Counted from the stretch's first letter, positions 1 to 8,679 are shown. The stretch: DNA of 64,000 nt from Mycolicibacterium fluoranthenivorans (GCF_011758805.1 NZ_JAANOW010000001.1:1178001-1242000), one strand, 5' to 3'. Numbers and translations: made by a program. Notes: a model not told the origin generated them from the letters alone.

Positions 1-132
1 TACCTGGCCACGCTGCCGCTGCGGCGGCTCACCGCACCGGCCGAGGTGGCGCGCTGCGTCGAATACCTGGTGTGCGATGCCACCTTCAGCACCGGCGATG
101 TGGTGAACGTGAACTCGGGAGCGGTCATATGA
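1..132 (+). CDS. C-terminal end of a short-chain dehydrogenase/reductase (5' end outside window)
   Basis: Frame 1 is open from the first base to a TGA at 130-132 and gives 43 residues. The stretch LRRLTAPAEVARCVEYL followed by FSTGDVVNVNSG is the usual C-terminal pattern of classical SDR enzymes, in which a helix (PxEVA...V.YL) precedes the last strand (tG....v.GG-like). The catalytic and cofactor parts lie upstream of the window, so the substrate cannot be judged. The stop overlaps the ATG of the next SDR gene (ATGA), so the two are very likely co-transcribed. Confidence 0.75.
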   Translation, partial: YLATLPLRRLTAPAEVARCVEYLVCDATFSTGDVVNVNSGAVI

Positions 133-890
133 GCGCGCTGACCGGCCGCGTCGCACTGGTCACCGGGGCCGCGCAGGGTATGGGTGCCGCCCACGCGCGA
201 CGGCTCGCCGCCGCGGGAGCAACCGTGGCGGTCAACGATATTCGCCCCAGCGACGCCCTGGCCGCACTGGCCACCGAGATCGGCGGACTCGCGGTACCCG
301 GCGATGTGTCCGACCCGGGGGTGTGCGCGCAGCTCGCCGACGCGGTCGCGGCGGACGCCGGGCGCCTCGACGTGCTGGTGGCCAACCACGCCTACATGAC
401 CATGGCGCCGCTGCTGGAGCACGACGAGCGCGACTGGTGGCGGGTCGTCGACACCAATCTCGGCGGCACGTTTCATCTGGTGCGGGCCGTGCTGCCGCAC
501 ATGCGCCGGCTGGGGGAGGGCCGCATCGTGGTGATCACCAGTGAGTGGGGCGTGACCGGCTGGCCCGACGCCACCGCTTACGCGGCATCGAAGGCCGGGC
601 TCATCTCGCTGGTCAAGACGTTGGGCCGGGAGCTCGCGCCGGAGCGGATCATCGTGAACGCGGTGGCACCCGGGGTGATCGACACCCCGCAACTGCAGGT
701 CGACGCCGACGCGGCCGGAGTCGGCTTGGCCACGGTCGCGGCCCGGTACGCGGAGTCGATTCCGTTGGGCCGCATCGGAACTGCGGACGAGATCGCCGCC
801 GCGGTCCTGCTGCTGAGTGACTTCGAAATGGAAGCGGTTGTCGGACAGGTGATCTCCTGCAACGGGGGATCCACGAGGAGCAGGGTATGA
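129..890 (+). CDS. SDR family NAD(P)-dependent oxidoreductase
   Basis: A 253-residue classical SDR. The cofactor motif TGAAQGMG is at residues 12-19, a VLVANHAY segment stands in place of NNAG, the catalytic Ser is near 138, and Tyr151-x-x-x-Lys155 completes the active site. The ATG at 129 was chosen because it overlaps the preceding stop in ATGA and leaves a normal N-terminus (SALTGRVALVTG); the frame stays open further upstream but lacks SDR sequence there. The stop overlaps the start of the ureohydrolase gene, again by four bases. Two SDRs, a ureohydrolase and a NodB-like deacetylase in one operon suggest catabolism of a small nitrogenous compound; the actual substrate is not readable from sequence. 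Confidence 0.85.
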   Translation: MSALTGRVALVTGAAQGMGAAHARRLAAAGATVAVNDIRPSDALAALATEIGGLAVPGDVSDPGVCAQLADAVAADAGRLDVLVANHAYMTMAPLLEHDERDWWRVVDTNLGGTFHLVRAVLPHMRRLGEGRIVVITSEWGVTGWPDATAYAASKAGLISLVKTLGRELAPERIIVNAVAPGVIDTPQLQVDADAAGVGLATVAARYAESIPLGRIGTADEIAAAVLLLSDFEMEAVVGQVISCNGGSTRSRV

Positions 891-1855
891 CGCAGCGGTA
901 CGTACGGTCACAGGCGGGCAAGGTCGGGCAGGTCGATGCCCAGGTCGTCCCGCGCTACGCGGGGCTGGCGACTTTCGCGCGTCTGCCCCAGCGTCACGAG
1001 GTGACCGACCACGACATCGCGGTGGTGGGCGTGCCGTTCGACAGCGGCGTCACCTACCGGCCGGGCGCTCGATTCGGGCCCGCCGCGATCCGGCAGGCAT
1101 CCCGGCTGCTCAAGCCCTACCACCCCGCACTCGACATCAGCCCGTTCGCGCAGGCTCAGGTGGTCGACGCCGGCGACATCTCGGCCAACCCGTTCGACAT
1201 CACCGAAGCGGTGGATCAGATCCGCGACGGTGTGGCCGACCTGCTGGGGCGCCCGGAGCAGCGCGTCGTCCTGCTCGGCGGTGACCACACCATCGCGCTG
1301 CCTGCGCTGCAGGCGGTCAACCAGGTGCACGGGCCGGTGGCGCTGGTGCATTTCGACGCCCACCTGGACACCTGGGACACCTATTTCGGGGCGCCGTGCA
1401 CGCACGGCACACCGTTTCGCCGTGCCGCCGAGCAGGGCCTGCTGGTCAAGGACCACTCGGCACATGTGGGTATCCGGGGGTCGCTGTACGACCGGGCCGA
1501 TCTGCTCGACGACGAATCGCTGGGGTTCACCATCGTGCACTGCCGCGATATCGACCGGATCGGGATCGACGGTGTCATCGAGCGCATCAGGACCCGGGTC
1601 GGCGAGCACCCGGTCTACGTGTCGATCGATATCGACGTGCTCGACCCGGCGTTCGCCCCCGGCACCGGGACACCGGAGATCGGCGGCATGACCAGCCGCG
1701 AACTGGTCGCCGTGCTGCGCGCCATGCGCGGGATGCGGATCGTCGGCGCCGATGTCGTCGAGGTCGCCCCCGCCTACGACAACGGTGAGGTGACCGCCGT
1801 CGCCGCGGCCAATCTCGCCTATGAACTGGTTAGCCTGATGGCCGATGACTTCTAG
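887..1855 (+). CDS. Agmatinase/arginase-family ureohydrolase
   Basis: A 322-residue manganese ureohydrolase that hydrolyses a guanidino compound to urea and an amine. All six expected metal ligands are visible: His134 (GGDHT), Asp157, His159 and Asp161 (HFDAHLD), and Asp248 and Asp250 (SIDIDVLDP). The N-terminal pattern GxRFGPxAIR is also typical. The family includes agmatinase, guanidinobutyrase, guanidinopropionase and formimidoylglutamase, and these are hard to separate by eye, so speB is not assigned. It overlaps the upstream SDR by 4 bp and the downstream deacetylase by 11 bp, which implies translational coupling. Confidence 0.85.
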   Translation: MTQRYVRSQAGKVGQVDAQVVPRYAGLATFARLPQRHEVTDHDIAVVGVPFDSGVTYRPGARFGPAAIRQASRLLKPYHPALDISPFAQAQVVDAGDISANPFDITEAVDQIRDGVADLLGRPEQRVVLLGGDHTIALPALQAVNQVHGPVALVHFDAHLDTWDTYFGAPCTHGTPFRRAAEQGLLVKDHSAHVGIRGSLYDRADLLDDESLGFTIVHCRDIDRIGIDGVIERIRTRVGEHPVYVSIDIDVLDPAFAPGTGTPEIGGMTSRELVAVLRAMRGMRIVGADVVEVAPAYDNGEVTAVAAANLAYELVSLMADDF

Positions 1856-2690
1856 CCTCGTCTGGCCCGCCGGTAAGTCCGCGGCGGCGGCGTTCACCTT
1901 CGACGTGGACGCCGAGTCGGCGGTGCTGTGGGGGAACGAGGCCGTCGCGGCGCGGATGAGCGTGATCTCGCATCAGGCATACGGCCCGCTCGTCGGGATC
2001 CCGCGCATCCTCGATCTGCTGGACCGCCACCAGATCCCGGCGACCTTCTTCGTGCCGGGCCACACCGCGCACCGGTATCCCGCTGCGGTGCGCAGCATCG
2101 TCACCGCCGGACACGAGATCGCCCATCACGGCTATCTGCACGAGCAGCCCACGGCCCTGACACTGGAGCAGGAGAACGAGGCGCTCGACCGCGGTCTGGA
2201 TGCGCTGGCCGAGGTGGCCGGTGTACGCCCGGTCGGCTACCGCGCACCGATGTGGGATCTGTCCTGGCACACGCCGGGTCTGCTGGCCGAGCGTGGGTTC
2301 CTCTACGACTCCAGCCTGATGGACGCCGACCATCCGTATGAGCTGGCGGTGGGCGACGGCTCGCTGGTGGAGATCCCCATCCAGTGGGCGCTCGACGACT
2401 GGGAGCAGTACTGCTACCTGCCCGACATCTCCGGCAGCGGGCTGATCGAGAGCCCGCGCAAGGCGCGAGAACTGTGGCAGCTGGAGTTCGAAGCGCTCCG
2501 TGACGCCGGCGCGTGCTGGGTGCTCACCAACCACCCGTTCCTGTCGGGGCGGGCATCGCGTGCGGTGGAGCTCGGCGACCTGATGCGCCACGTCGTCGAA
2601 CACGACCAGGTGTGGACGACGAACCTGGGCGCCATCGCCGAGCACGTCCGGTCGCTGGGGCTGGAGCCCCGCAGCATCACGAGGCCGTAG
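1845..2690 (+). CDS. Polysaccharide deacetylase (NodB-homology) family protein, PuuE/allantoinase-like
   Basis: A 281-residue protein with a NodB fold. Motif 1 is TFDVDAE (Asp20/Asp22), motif 2 is GHEIAHHGYLHE (zinc histidines around 90-95), and the later motif GYRAPMWD is present. No signal peptide is seen, so it should be cytoplasmic. Cytoplasmic NodB proteins of this type (PuuE-like) act on small amide or ureide substrates rather than on cell-wall glycans. Its position directly after a ureohydrolase, with overlapping reading frames, supports a role in nitrogen-compound degradation. The ATG at 1845 lies inside the end of the previous gene. The gene converges on the next one with a 25-bp gap. 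Confidence 0.8.
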   Translation: MTSSLVWPAGKSAAAAFTFDVDAESAVLWGNEAVAARMSVISHQAYGPLVGIPRILDLLDRHQIPATFFVPGHTAHRYPAAVRSIVTAGHEIAHHGYLHEQPTALTLEQENEALDRGLDALAEVAGVRPVGYRAPMWDLSWHTPGLLAERGFLYDSSLMDADHPYELAVGDGSLVEIPIQWALDDWEQYCYLPDISGSGLIESPRKARELWQLEFEALRDAGACWVLTNHPFLSGRASRAVELGDLMRHVVEHDQVWTTNLGAIAEHVRSLGLEPRSITRP

Positions 2691-2715
2691 GCGCTTGCCC
2701 GCGGGACGCTGCGAC

Positions 2716-3573
2716 TCAGATCCCGCGCTTCATGATCGCGTCCAGCAGGCTGGGGGCGATGCTGTCGAGCGCCTTGGCCGATACCGCCATCCGGGGAGCG
2801 ATACGCACCGGTCGGGTGCGTGCCGCCGTCAGCATCCAGTCCGCGGCCTCCTCGGCCGACAGGCCTGGCATGCCCCGGAAAGCCTCGGTCGGTTCGATCA
2901 TCGGTGTCTTCACCAGCGGGTAGAACAGCGTCGTCGAATGCACACCCTTGCCCGACCACTCGGTCTCGGCGACCCGGCTGATCGCGGTCAGCGCGGCCTT
3001 CGACGCCTGATACGCGCCGAACAGCGGTGACGACTCGTTCATCACACCCCACGTCGACACGTTGATGACGTGCCCGTCGCCGCGTTCGATCATCCCTGGC
3101 ACCAGGGCCCGCATCAGCCGCAGCGGCGAGTAGTAGTTCAGCGCCATGGTGCGCTCCAGGTCATGCCAGCGCTCCAGCGATTCGATCAGTGGGCGCCGGA
3201 TGGAGCGACCGGCGTTGTTGATCAGGATGTCGATGCCGCCGTGGCTTTCGAGCACCTGTGCGGTGAGGGCGTCGACGGCATCCAGATCGGACAGGTCCGC
3301 CGGGATCGCCTCGGCGATACCGCCGCCGTCGCGGATGCTCTCGGTGAGGGTCTGCAGCAGGTCGGCCCGGCGGGCCACCACGATGACGCTGGCGCCGCAC
3401 GCGGCGAGCTTGCGCGCGGAGGCCTCGCCGATACCGGAGGAGGCACCGGTGATCAGGATGCGCTTACCGCGCAACTCGACCTCGGGCCCGCGGCTGAGGT
3501 ATTCCGTCAGCGGCGGGCGCATGCTGGTGAGCAGCACGGCTTCGGACAGTCGGCGCAACGGGTTAAAGCTCAC
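2716..3573 (-). CDS. SDR family oxidoreductase, Rv0547c-like
   Basis: A 285-residue SDR with an extended N-terminus before the cofactor motif (ILITGASSGIGEASA, about residues 39-53), an NNAG motif, and a distal YQASK active site (Tyr-x-x-x-Lys) preceded by Ser in NVSTWGV. The start is a GTG at 3573. M. tuberculosis has a homologous gene, Rv0547c, directly next to menB, and here it again sits one gene from menB. Its substrate is unknown; the N-terminal extension is hydrophobic enough to suggest membrane association, but this is inference. Confidence 0.8.
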   Translation of the reverse strand: MSFNPLRRLSEAVLLTSMRPPLTEYLSRGPEVELRGKRILITGASSGIGEASARKLAACGASVIVVARRADLLQTLTESIRDGGGIAEAIPADLSDLDAVDALTAQVLESHGGIDILINNAGRSIRRPLIESLERWHDLERTMALNYYSPLRLMRALVPGMIERGDGHVINVSTWGVMNESSPLFGAYQASKAALTAISRVAETEWSGKGVHSTTLFYPLVKTPMIEPTEAFRGMPGLSAEEAADWMLTAARTRPVRIAPRMAVSAKALDSIAPSLLDAIMKRGI

Positions 3574-3632
3574 CCAGCGAGTCTAGGAAGGCCGCCGCGA
3601 TGAGTTCGCGCCGCCTGCGTGGTCACCATGAC

Positions 3633-4127
3633 ATGGCGATCACCGCAACCCTGGACACCCGCTTCAGTGAGGCCACCGCACCCGTCGACTGGGGTTCGGT
3701 GGCCGACCTGCTGGCCGGCGCCGAGTTGTACTGGCTCAGCACCGTGCGCGCCGACGGCCGCCCGCACGTCACCCCGCTGGTCGGGCTGTGGACGGGGCAG
3801 GCGTTCGTGTTCTGCACCGGACCGACCGAGCAGAAGGCACACAACCTCGCCCACGGCGCGGCCGTCGCCGTCACGACGGGGGCCAACACCTGGAACGCCG
3901 GACTCGACGCGGTGCTCGAGGGCACCGCGCAGCGGGTGCGAGGCCGCGATCGGTTGACCGCGCTGGCGGCGGCCTACCGCGCCAAGTACGGCGAGGACTG
4001 GACCTTCGACTGCGATGACGAGACGTTCAGCCCGGGCGAGAACGCCGCGTACGTGTTCGAGGTGGCGCCGGCCAAGGTGCTGGCCTTCGCGAAGGCGCCG
4101 CACGGGCAGACGTCGTTTCGGTTCTGA
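3633..4127 (+). CDS. Pyridoxamine 5'-phosphate oxidase-like (split-barrel flavin-binding) protein
   Basis: A 164-residue split-barrel protein of the PNPOx-like or F420/FMN-dependent type. It shows the strand pair YWLSTVRADGRPHVTPLVG, then VFCTGPTEQKAHNLA, and a C-terminal VFEVAPAKVLAF strand. This layout is typical of mycobacterial flavin/deazaflavin oxidoreductases and related haem- or F420-binding proteins; the cofactor cannot be fixed by eye. The start was set at ATG 3633 (MAITATLD); an in-frame ATG at 3600 would add 11 basic residues without a family match. The gene is divergent from the SDR and converges on menB with a 9-bp gap. Confidence 0.75.
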   Translation: MAITATLDTRFSEATAPVDWGSVADLLAGAELYWLSTVRADGRPHVTPLVGLWTGQAFVFCTGPTEQKAHNLAHGAAVAVTTGANTWNAGLDAVLEGTAQRVRGRDRLTALAAAYRAKYGEDWTFDCDDETFSPGENAAYVFEVAPAKVLAFAKAPHGQTSFRF

Positions 4128-4136
4128 CGTCAGGTT

Positions 4137-5039
4137 CTAGAAGTAGCGCGGGAACCCGCTCCAGTCCGGGTCGCGCTTCTCCAGGAAGGCGTCGCGGCCC
4201 TCCACGGCCTCATCGGTCATGTACGCCAAACGTGTTGCCTCACCGGCGAACACCTGCTGTCCCACCAGGCCGTCGTCGATCAGGTTGAAACCGAACTTCA
4301 GCATCCGGATGGCCTGGGGCGATTTGCCGTTGATCTCGGCGGCCCACTGCAGGCCGGTGGTCTCCAGATCGGCATGATCGACGACCTCGTTCACCGCACC
4401 CATCTGGTACATGGTCTGCGCGTCGTAGGTGCGGCCCAGGAAGAAGATCTCGCGGGCGAACTTCTGGCCGGTCTGGCGGGCCAGGTAGGCGCTGCCGAAC
4501 CCGCCGTCGAAGCTGCCGACGTCGGCATCGGTCTGCTTGAACCGGGCGTGCTCGCGGCTGGCCAAAGTCAGATCACAGGTCACGTGCAGGCTGTGCCCGC
4601 CACCGGCGGCCCATCCGTTGACCAGGCAGATGACCACCTTCGGCATGAACCGGATGAGCCGCTGCACCTCCAGGATGTGCAACCGCCCGGCCCGCGCCGG
4701 ATCCACCGTCTCGGCGGTCTCACCCTCGGCGTACTGGTAGCCGCTGCGCCCGCGGATGCGCTGATCGCCGCCGGAGCAGAACGCCCAGCCGCCGTCCTTG
4801 GCCGACGGGCCGTTGCCGGTCAGCAGGATCACCCCGACATCGGGCGACATCCGGGCATGGTCGAGTACCCGGTACAGCTCGTCGACGGTGTGCGGCCGGA
4901 ACGCGTTGCGCACCTCGGGCCGGTCGAAGGCCACCCGCACCGTCGGCTGCGCGACACCGTCGAGGACATGCCGGTGATAGGTGATGTCGGTCAGCTCGAA
5001 ACCGGGTACGGGCTGCCAGAGTGCCGGGTCAAAGGTCAT
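4137..5039 (-). CDS. menB: 1,4-dihydroxy-2-naphthoyl-CoA synthase (naphthoate synthase)
   Basis: A 300-residue crotonase-fold enzyme that cyclises o-succinylbenzoyl-CoA to 1,4-dihydroxy-2-naphthoyl-CoA in menaquinone synthesis. Recognisable MenB features are DITYHR near the N-terminus, RPEVRNAFRP, the SGGDQ oxyanion loop, NGWAAGGGHSLH, and the C-terminal FLEKRDPDWSGFPRYF typical of actinobacterial MenB. Length and context match Rv0548c. It is transcribed away from the lipoprotein gene at 5136. menC, menD, menG and menJ follow in this window; menA and menE homologues are not in it. Confidence 0.95.
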   Translation of the reverse strand: MTFDPALWQPVPGFELTDITYHRHVLDGVAQPTVRVAFDRPEVRNAFRPHTVDELYRVLDHARMSPDVGVILLTGNGPSAKDGGWAFCSGGDQRIRGRSGYQYAEGETAETVDPARAGRLHILEVQRLIRFMPKVVICLVNGWAAGGGHSLHVTCDLTLASREHARFKQTDADVGSFDGGFGSAYLARQTGQKFAREIFFLGRTYDAQTMYQMGAVNEVVDHADLETTGLQWAAEINGKSPQAIRMLKFGFNLIDDGLVGQQVFAGEATRLAYMTDEAVEGRDAFLEKRDPDWSGFPRYF

Positions 5040-5135
5040 GCCCCGACTGTATTCAGGATGTTTGGCCGGGTGGGGAGTCGGGTATCAGTGAGCCGCCACA
5101 GTGCGTCCCACGCACCGAGACACAGGAGGGTGACG

Positions 5136-5411
5136 ATGAAGTTCACTACCGGTTTGCTGACGGCTTTCGCAGCAGCAGGGCTGCTCATGGGGTGCTCGGC
5201 CCCGTCGATCACGGGTGGTGACACATCGTGCAAGGACTTCCTCAACGCGGACGAGAAGACCCAGACCGATGCGGTCGCCAAGATGCTCAAGGACGAAAAG
5301 GGCCAGGACGCAGCGCAATTGGAGATCACCGGCACCCGCCTCTCGGTGCAGACGTTCTGCCAGACCGCCGGTAAACAGGACAGCAAGATCAAAGAGGCCC
5401 CGCACCTCTAG
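5136..5411 (+). CDS. HdeA-like small lipoprotein
   Basis: A 91-residue exported lipoprotein. The signal peptide is followed by a lipobox (LLMGC, Cys at about residue 20). The mature part holds two further cysteines about 40 residues apart (SCKDFL and QTFC). The CxDFL...Q.DAVAKML...V..FC...KI arrangement resembles the acid-stress chaperone HdeA, whose two Cys form the only disulfide. The start at ATG 5136 is set by the ribosome-binding site AGGAGG at 5124-5129. By analogy it would protect envelope proteins, but this has not been tested in mycobacteria as far as I know. It stands alone between menB and a HAD gene. Confidence 0.7.
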   Translation: MKFTTGLLTAFAAAGLLMGCSAPSITGGDTSCKDFLNADEKTQTDAVAKMLKDEKGQDAAQLEITGTRLSVQTFCQTAGKQDSKIKEAPHL

Positions 5412-5455
5412 GGGCTAGACGGGGTACCCGCGCCGGGCTGCGCCATGTGTTCAGC

Positions 5456-6136
5456 CTAGAGGTCGAACCCGTGCTCGCGGAGTGCGTGCAACAGGCCGTC
5501 CGGGCGTTGCGCGGTGGGCAGCGGGTCGACCAGAGCGAAAGCGCATCCCAGTGCGCGGGCTCCGCCGTCGGCCTCCTCGCTGTCACCGATCATCAGCGTC
5601 TCGGCCGCCTCGACACCCAGGCGTGTCAGGGCGATGCGGAAGATCTCGGCATCCGGTTTGATCGCGCCGACCTCGAAGCTCAGCACGTATTCGTCGGCCG
5701 CTGTGCCGACGGCCGCGAACGCGGGCCGCAGATCGAAAGCGATATTCGACACCACCGCGGTCGCGACGCCGGCGGCGCGCAGGCCGTTCAGCGCCGCAGC
5801 GGTGTCCGGGTAGGGCGTCCAGGACGCCGGGTCGACCAGCTTGGGGTAGAGGCTCCTCGCGTGCTGGTCGGTGAGGCCGGATTCGCGCAGCACGTGCAGG
5901 TAGGCCTCACGGTGCAGGTGCGGCTCCAGGTCCCGATTCGCCCAGTTGTGGTGCTGTTCGTCATCCATCGGCACGGAGTTGCCGGTGGGTGCGGTCACCC
6001 GGCGCATCAGTTCGGCCTGCACATGGCCCTCGACCGCCTGCTCGTCCACCGTGATGCCGGCGAACCAGCTGTCGTCCTCCTCGAGTCGGAACAGCGTGCC
6101 GGAGTAGTCGAAGAGAACCGCGCGTAGCTGAGTCAC
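5456..6136 (-). CDS. HAD-superfamily hydrolase
   Basis: A 226-residue haloacid-dehalogenase-type phosphatase. Motif I is FDYSGTL near residue 10, where Ser replaces the second Asp of the common DxDGT form. Motif II is VVSNI, and motif III/IV is KPDAEIF...MIGDSEEADGGAR. A small helical cap (DDEQHHNW region) is inserted after motif I. The first Asp, the conserved Lys and the GDS acidic loop are present, so it should be active. Start GTG at 6136. It is followed on the same strand, upstream in transcription, by the acetyltransferase gene (14-bp gap), so the two may form a pair. The substrate is unknown. Confidence 0.8.
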   Translation of the reverse strand: MTQLRAVLFDYSGTLFRLEEDDSWFAGITVDEQAVEGHVQAELMRRVTAPTGNSVPMDDEQHHNWANRDLEPHLHREAYLHVLRESGLTDQHARSLYPKLVDPASWTPYPDTAAALNGLRAAGVATAVVSNIAFDLRPAFAAVGTAADEYVLSFEVGAIKPDAEIFRIALTRLGVEAAETLMIGDSEEADGGARALGCAFALVDPLPTAQRPDGLLHALREHGFDL

Positions 6137-6150
6137 CGTTCCATCTTGGC

Positions 6151-7389
6151 TCAGAAGTGATCGGGCATGCTCGGCGCCACCGGCCAGCCGAACGCGGTCG
6201 CTGTCGCGGGCACCGCACCCGAGGTGAGTTCACCGGCCAGGCCTGCGGTGGTCAGCGCCTGCAGGCTGACCCCGCCCAGGTAGATGGCGCCGAGATCGCG
6301 TGCGGTGATCGCGATATCGGCTGGGGCGTCGGTGTTTTCGCACTCGGCGCCGTCGCGGCCGGCGCGCAGCCGAAACCGTCCGGTATTCCACGGGCAGAAC
6401 TCGTCGCTGACCTGCAGCACCACGTCGACATCGCCGGCGTACCGCCGCAGCGTCAGGGCGCGCGGCACATCGACCAGTCGGGTGAAGATGGCGTCGTTCA
6501 CCTGGCATTGCAGCGCCCGCTGGTCGGCGACCAGATAGCGCAGGCGTTCGTCCACGGCGGCACCGTCGTACTGCATGGTCCTGATCAGGTCGATATCGAG
6601 CAGGTAGCGCCAAATACGCGCGTAGGCACGAGGATTGGTGGCACGCACCTCCTGGACGTGCAGTTCGCCGTTGGGCCCGGCCGGCGCCCAATCCGACTTG
6701 GGTCGGTAGATCGCGTAGGCGCTGGCGGAACCGTCGGGTTCGTGATGCAGGGCGAACCGGATACTGCCGGCACCCTTGCGTCGTTCCGCAGTGTCGTGCA
6801 GCCAGTAGTCCCACCAGGGGGCGGGGCGGTCCATCCGGCCGGGCAGGTTCGCCAGCGCCCGGTCGTAGATCGCCGGGGCGGCCCCCAGCAGGGTCTCGCG
6901 GTCGGCCTCGGTCACCGTCCCCGCACCCAGATCGACGTCGGTGCGGAACCCGAGATCGCGGACCCTGCCGGAGAGCACCGCATTGGAGCTGGCCAGCCCG
7001 TATCCGAACCGGCCGTAGATCAGCGTCTCGGAGGCGAACAGCATGGCCAGCGCCTCGGTGCCGCGGGACCGGATGTCGTCGAGCTGGTGGCGCATCATCG
7101 CCGTCAGCAGACCCTTGCGCCGATGGCTGGGCGACACCGTCACTCCGGTGACGGCGGCGACCGGCACCAGCGCACCGCCGGGCAGGCTCACCTTCTTGCT
7201 GTACGCGCCCGCCGTGGCGGCCCAGCGGGTTCCGTCGTGGAAACCGAACATCCGGTCCAGCTCGGTGAACTTGCGGCCCAGTTCGATCTCGTCGGGCTGA
7301 GGATCCTGCAGGAACACCGAGTACATGGTGGCCATGAAGCTCTGGAAGTCGTCATCGTCGGTAACAGCGCGCAAGCTCAGTTCGGGCAC
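6151..7389 (-). CDS. Eis-like GNAT-family N-acetyltransferase
   Basis: A 412-residue protein matching the length and three-domain plan of mycobacterial Eis (two GNAT domains plus an SCP2-like C-terminal domain). The acetyl-CoA loop is VTVSPSHRRKGLLTAMM near residues 85-101. Later Eis-type signatures include YGRFGYGLAS and the C-terminal ITARDLGAIYLGG. M. tuberculosis Eis acetylates amines of proteins and aminoglycosides; this copy is in a different location from eis (Rv2416c), so it may be a paralogue and no symbol is given. Start GTG at 7389. It lies 29 bp downstream of the sigma-factor gene on the same strand. Confidence 0.8.
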   Translation of the reverse strand: MPELSLRAVTDDDDFQSFMATMYSVFLQDPQPDEIELGRKFTELDRMFGFHDGTRWAATAGAYSKKVSLPGGALVPVAAVTGVTVSPSHRRKGLLTAMMRHQLDDIRSRGTEALAMLFASETLIYGRFGYGLASSNAVLSGRVRDLGFRTDVDLGAGTVTEADRETLLGAAPAIYDRALANLPGRMDRPAPWWDYWLHDTAERRKGAGSIRFALHHEPDGSASAYAIYRPKSDWAPAGPNGELHVQEVRATNPRAYARIWRYLLDIDLIRTMQYDGAAVDERLRYLVADQRALQCQVNDAIFTRLVDVPRALTLRRYAGDVDVVLQVSDEFCPWNTGRFRLRAGRDGAECENTDAPADIAITARDLGAIYLGGVSLQALTTAGLAGELTSGAVPATATAFGWPVAPSMPDHF

Positions 7390-7418
7390 ACGTTCATGCG
7401 TACCGCACCGCGGTGCGG

Positions 7419-8654
7419 TCAGTCACGTGAATATCTGGCGGCCTTGCGTAGCAACACGTCGCGCTCCCGGTCATTGCCGACCAGTTCCGCCGCGGCGTGA
7501 AACGCAGCCGCCGCCTCGGCGTGGCGGTTCAGCCGGGCCAGCAGTTCGCCGCGCACGCTGGGCAGCAGGTAGGAGTCCTGCAGCCCGGTGATGCCGTCGG
7601 CGATCCGCAGGCCGCTGGCGGGTCCCTGCGCCATCGCCACCGCGACGGCGCGGTTCAGCTCGATCACCGGCGACGGCGAGATCTGCAGCAGGGCATCGTA
7701 AATCGTCACGATGCGGGACCAGTCGGTGTCGGCACTCGTGGGCGCCAGCGCGTGGCATTCGGCCAGTGCGGCCTGCAACGCGTAAGGGCCCCAACCGCGC
7801 CCGGCCCGCGCGTCCTCGGCGCGCTGCAGGGCCACGGTGGCGCGCCGGATCTGAGCCCGGTCCCAACGGGTGCGGTCCTGGTCTTCCAACAGGATGGCGT
7901 TACCGTCGGCGTCGGTGCGCGCGGCGAACCGCGAGGACTGGAACTCCATCAGGGCCAGCAACCCGTGGACTTCGGGTTCAGTGGGCACCAGTGCCGCCAG
8001 CACGCGGGCCAGTCGGATTGCCTCACTGCATAATTCGTCACGAATCCAGCGGCTGCCGAACGATGCCGAGTAGCCCTCGTTGTAGATCAGATAGAGGACA
8101 CTGAGCACCGCGGACAGCCGGGCTCGAAACTCGTCGCGCTCGGGCACCTCGAACGCGCACCCCGCCAGGGCTTTCTTGGCGCGGGTGATCCTGGCCGCCG
8201 CAGTCGCTGTCGGGATCAGGAACGCCCGCGCGATCTCGTCGGTGGTCAGCCCGCCCACCACGCGCAGCGTCAGCGCGATCTGGGCTTCGCGGGACAACAC
8301 CGGATGCGCGGCGCTGAAGATGAGCCGCAACACGTCGTCGTCGATGCGATCGGGATCCCACGCCTGGTCGACGTGGTCGTCCAGCTCGCGGGCCAGCACC
8401 GCGTACTTGGCGTCCAGGTTCTCCTGGCGGCGCCATTGGTCGACGGCCTTGCGCTTGGCGACGGTCGTCAACCAGGCACCCGCGTTGCGTGGCACCCCGG
8501 ATTGCGGCCACTGCGTCAGCGCGTCGACCAGGGCATCGGATGCCAGGTCCTCGGCCACGCCGAGGTCACCCACCCAGCGGGTCAGCGTCGCGATGATCCT
8601 CGCGGCCTCCATACGCCACACCGCGTCCACGGTCTGGCGGATGTCCTCCGGCAC
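7419..8654 (-). CDS. ECF42-type RNA polymerase sigma factor with C-terminal TPR-like extension
   Basis: A 411-residue sigma factor, about twice the size of a simple ECF factor. Sigma region 2 is about residues 10-80 (RWVGDLGVAEDLASDAL, AWLTTVAKRKAVDQWRR). Region 4 is about 120-175 (LTLRVVGGLTTDEIARAFL). It is followed by a long helical repeat region (YNEGYSAS, ELNRAVAVAMAQGP, LLPSVRGELLARLNRHAEA) that is the hallmark of the ECF42 group. Members of that group usually sit beside DGPF/YCII-domain genes; one is found here at 10526, two genes upstream in transcription. GTG 8654 was chosen because it starts the family-like VPEDIRQTVDAVWRME; an ATG at 8702 would overlap fadD8 by 23 bp. Confidence 0.85.
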   Translation of the reverse strand: MPEDIRQTVDAVWRMEAARIIATLTRWVGDLGVAEDLASDALVDALTQWPQSGVPRNAGAWLTTVAKRKAVDQWRRQENLDAKYAVLARELDDHVDQAWDPDRIDDDVLRLIFSAAHPVLSREAQIALTLRVVGGLTTDEIARAFLIPTATAAARITRAKKALAGCAFEVPERDEFRARLSAVLSVLYLIYNEGYSASFGSRWIRDELCSEAIRLARVLAALVPTEPEVHGLLALMEFQSSRFAARTDADGNAILLEDQDRTRWDRAQIRRATVALQRAEDARAGRGWGPYALQAALAECHALAPTSADTDWSRIVTIYDALLQISPSPVIELNRAVAVAMAQGPASGLRIADGITGLQDSYLLPSVRGELLARLNRHAEAAAAFHAAAELVGNDRERDVLLRKAARYSRD

Positions 8655-8679
8655 GTTGCCATTGTGCGCGCGGGAGGGC

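Noticed and set aside
5456..6136. Ser in motif I of the HAD hydrolase (DYSGT) as a sign of inactivity
   Set aside because: The nucleophilic first Asp, the Lys and the GDS acidic loop are all present; DxSGT variants occur in active HAD enzymes and the general acid can vary.
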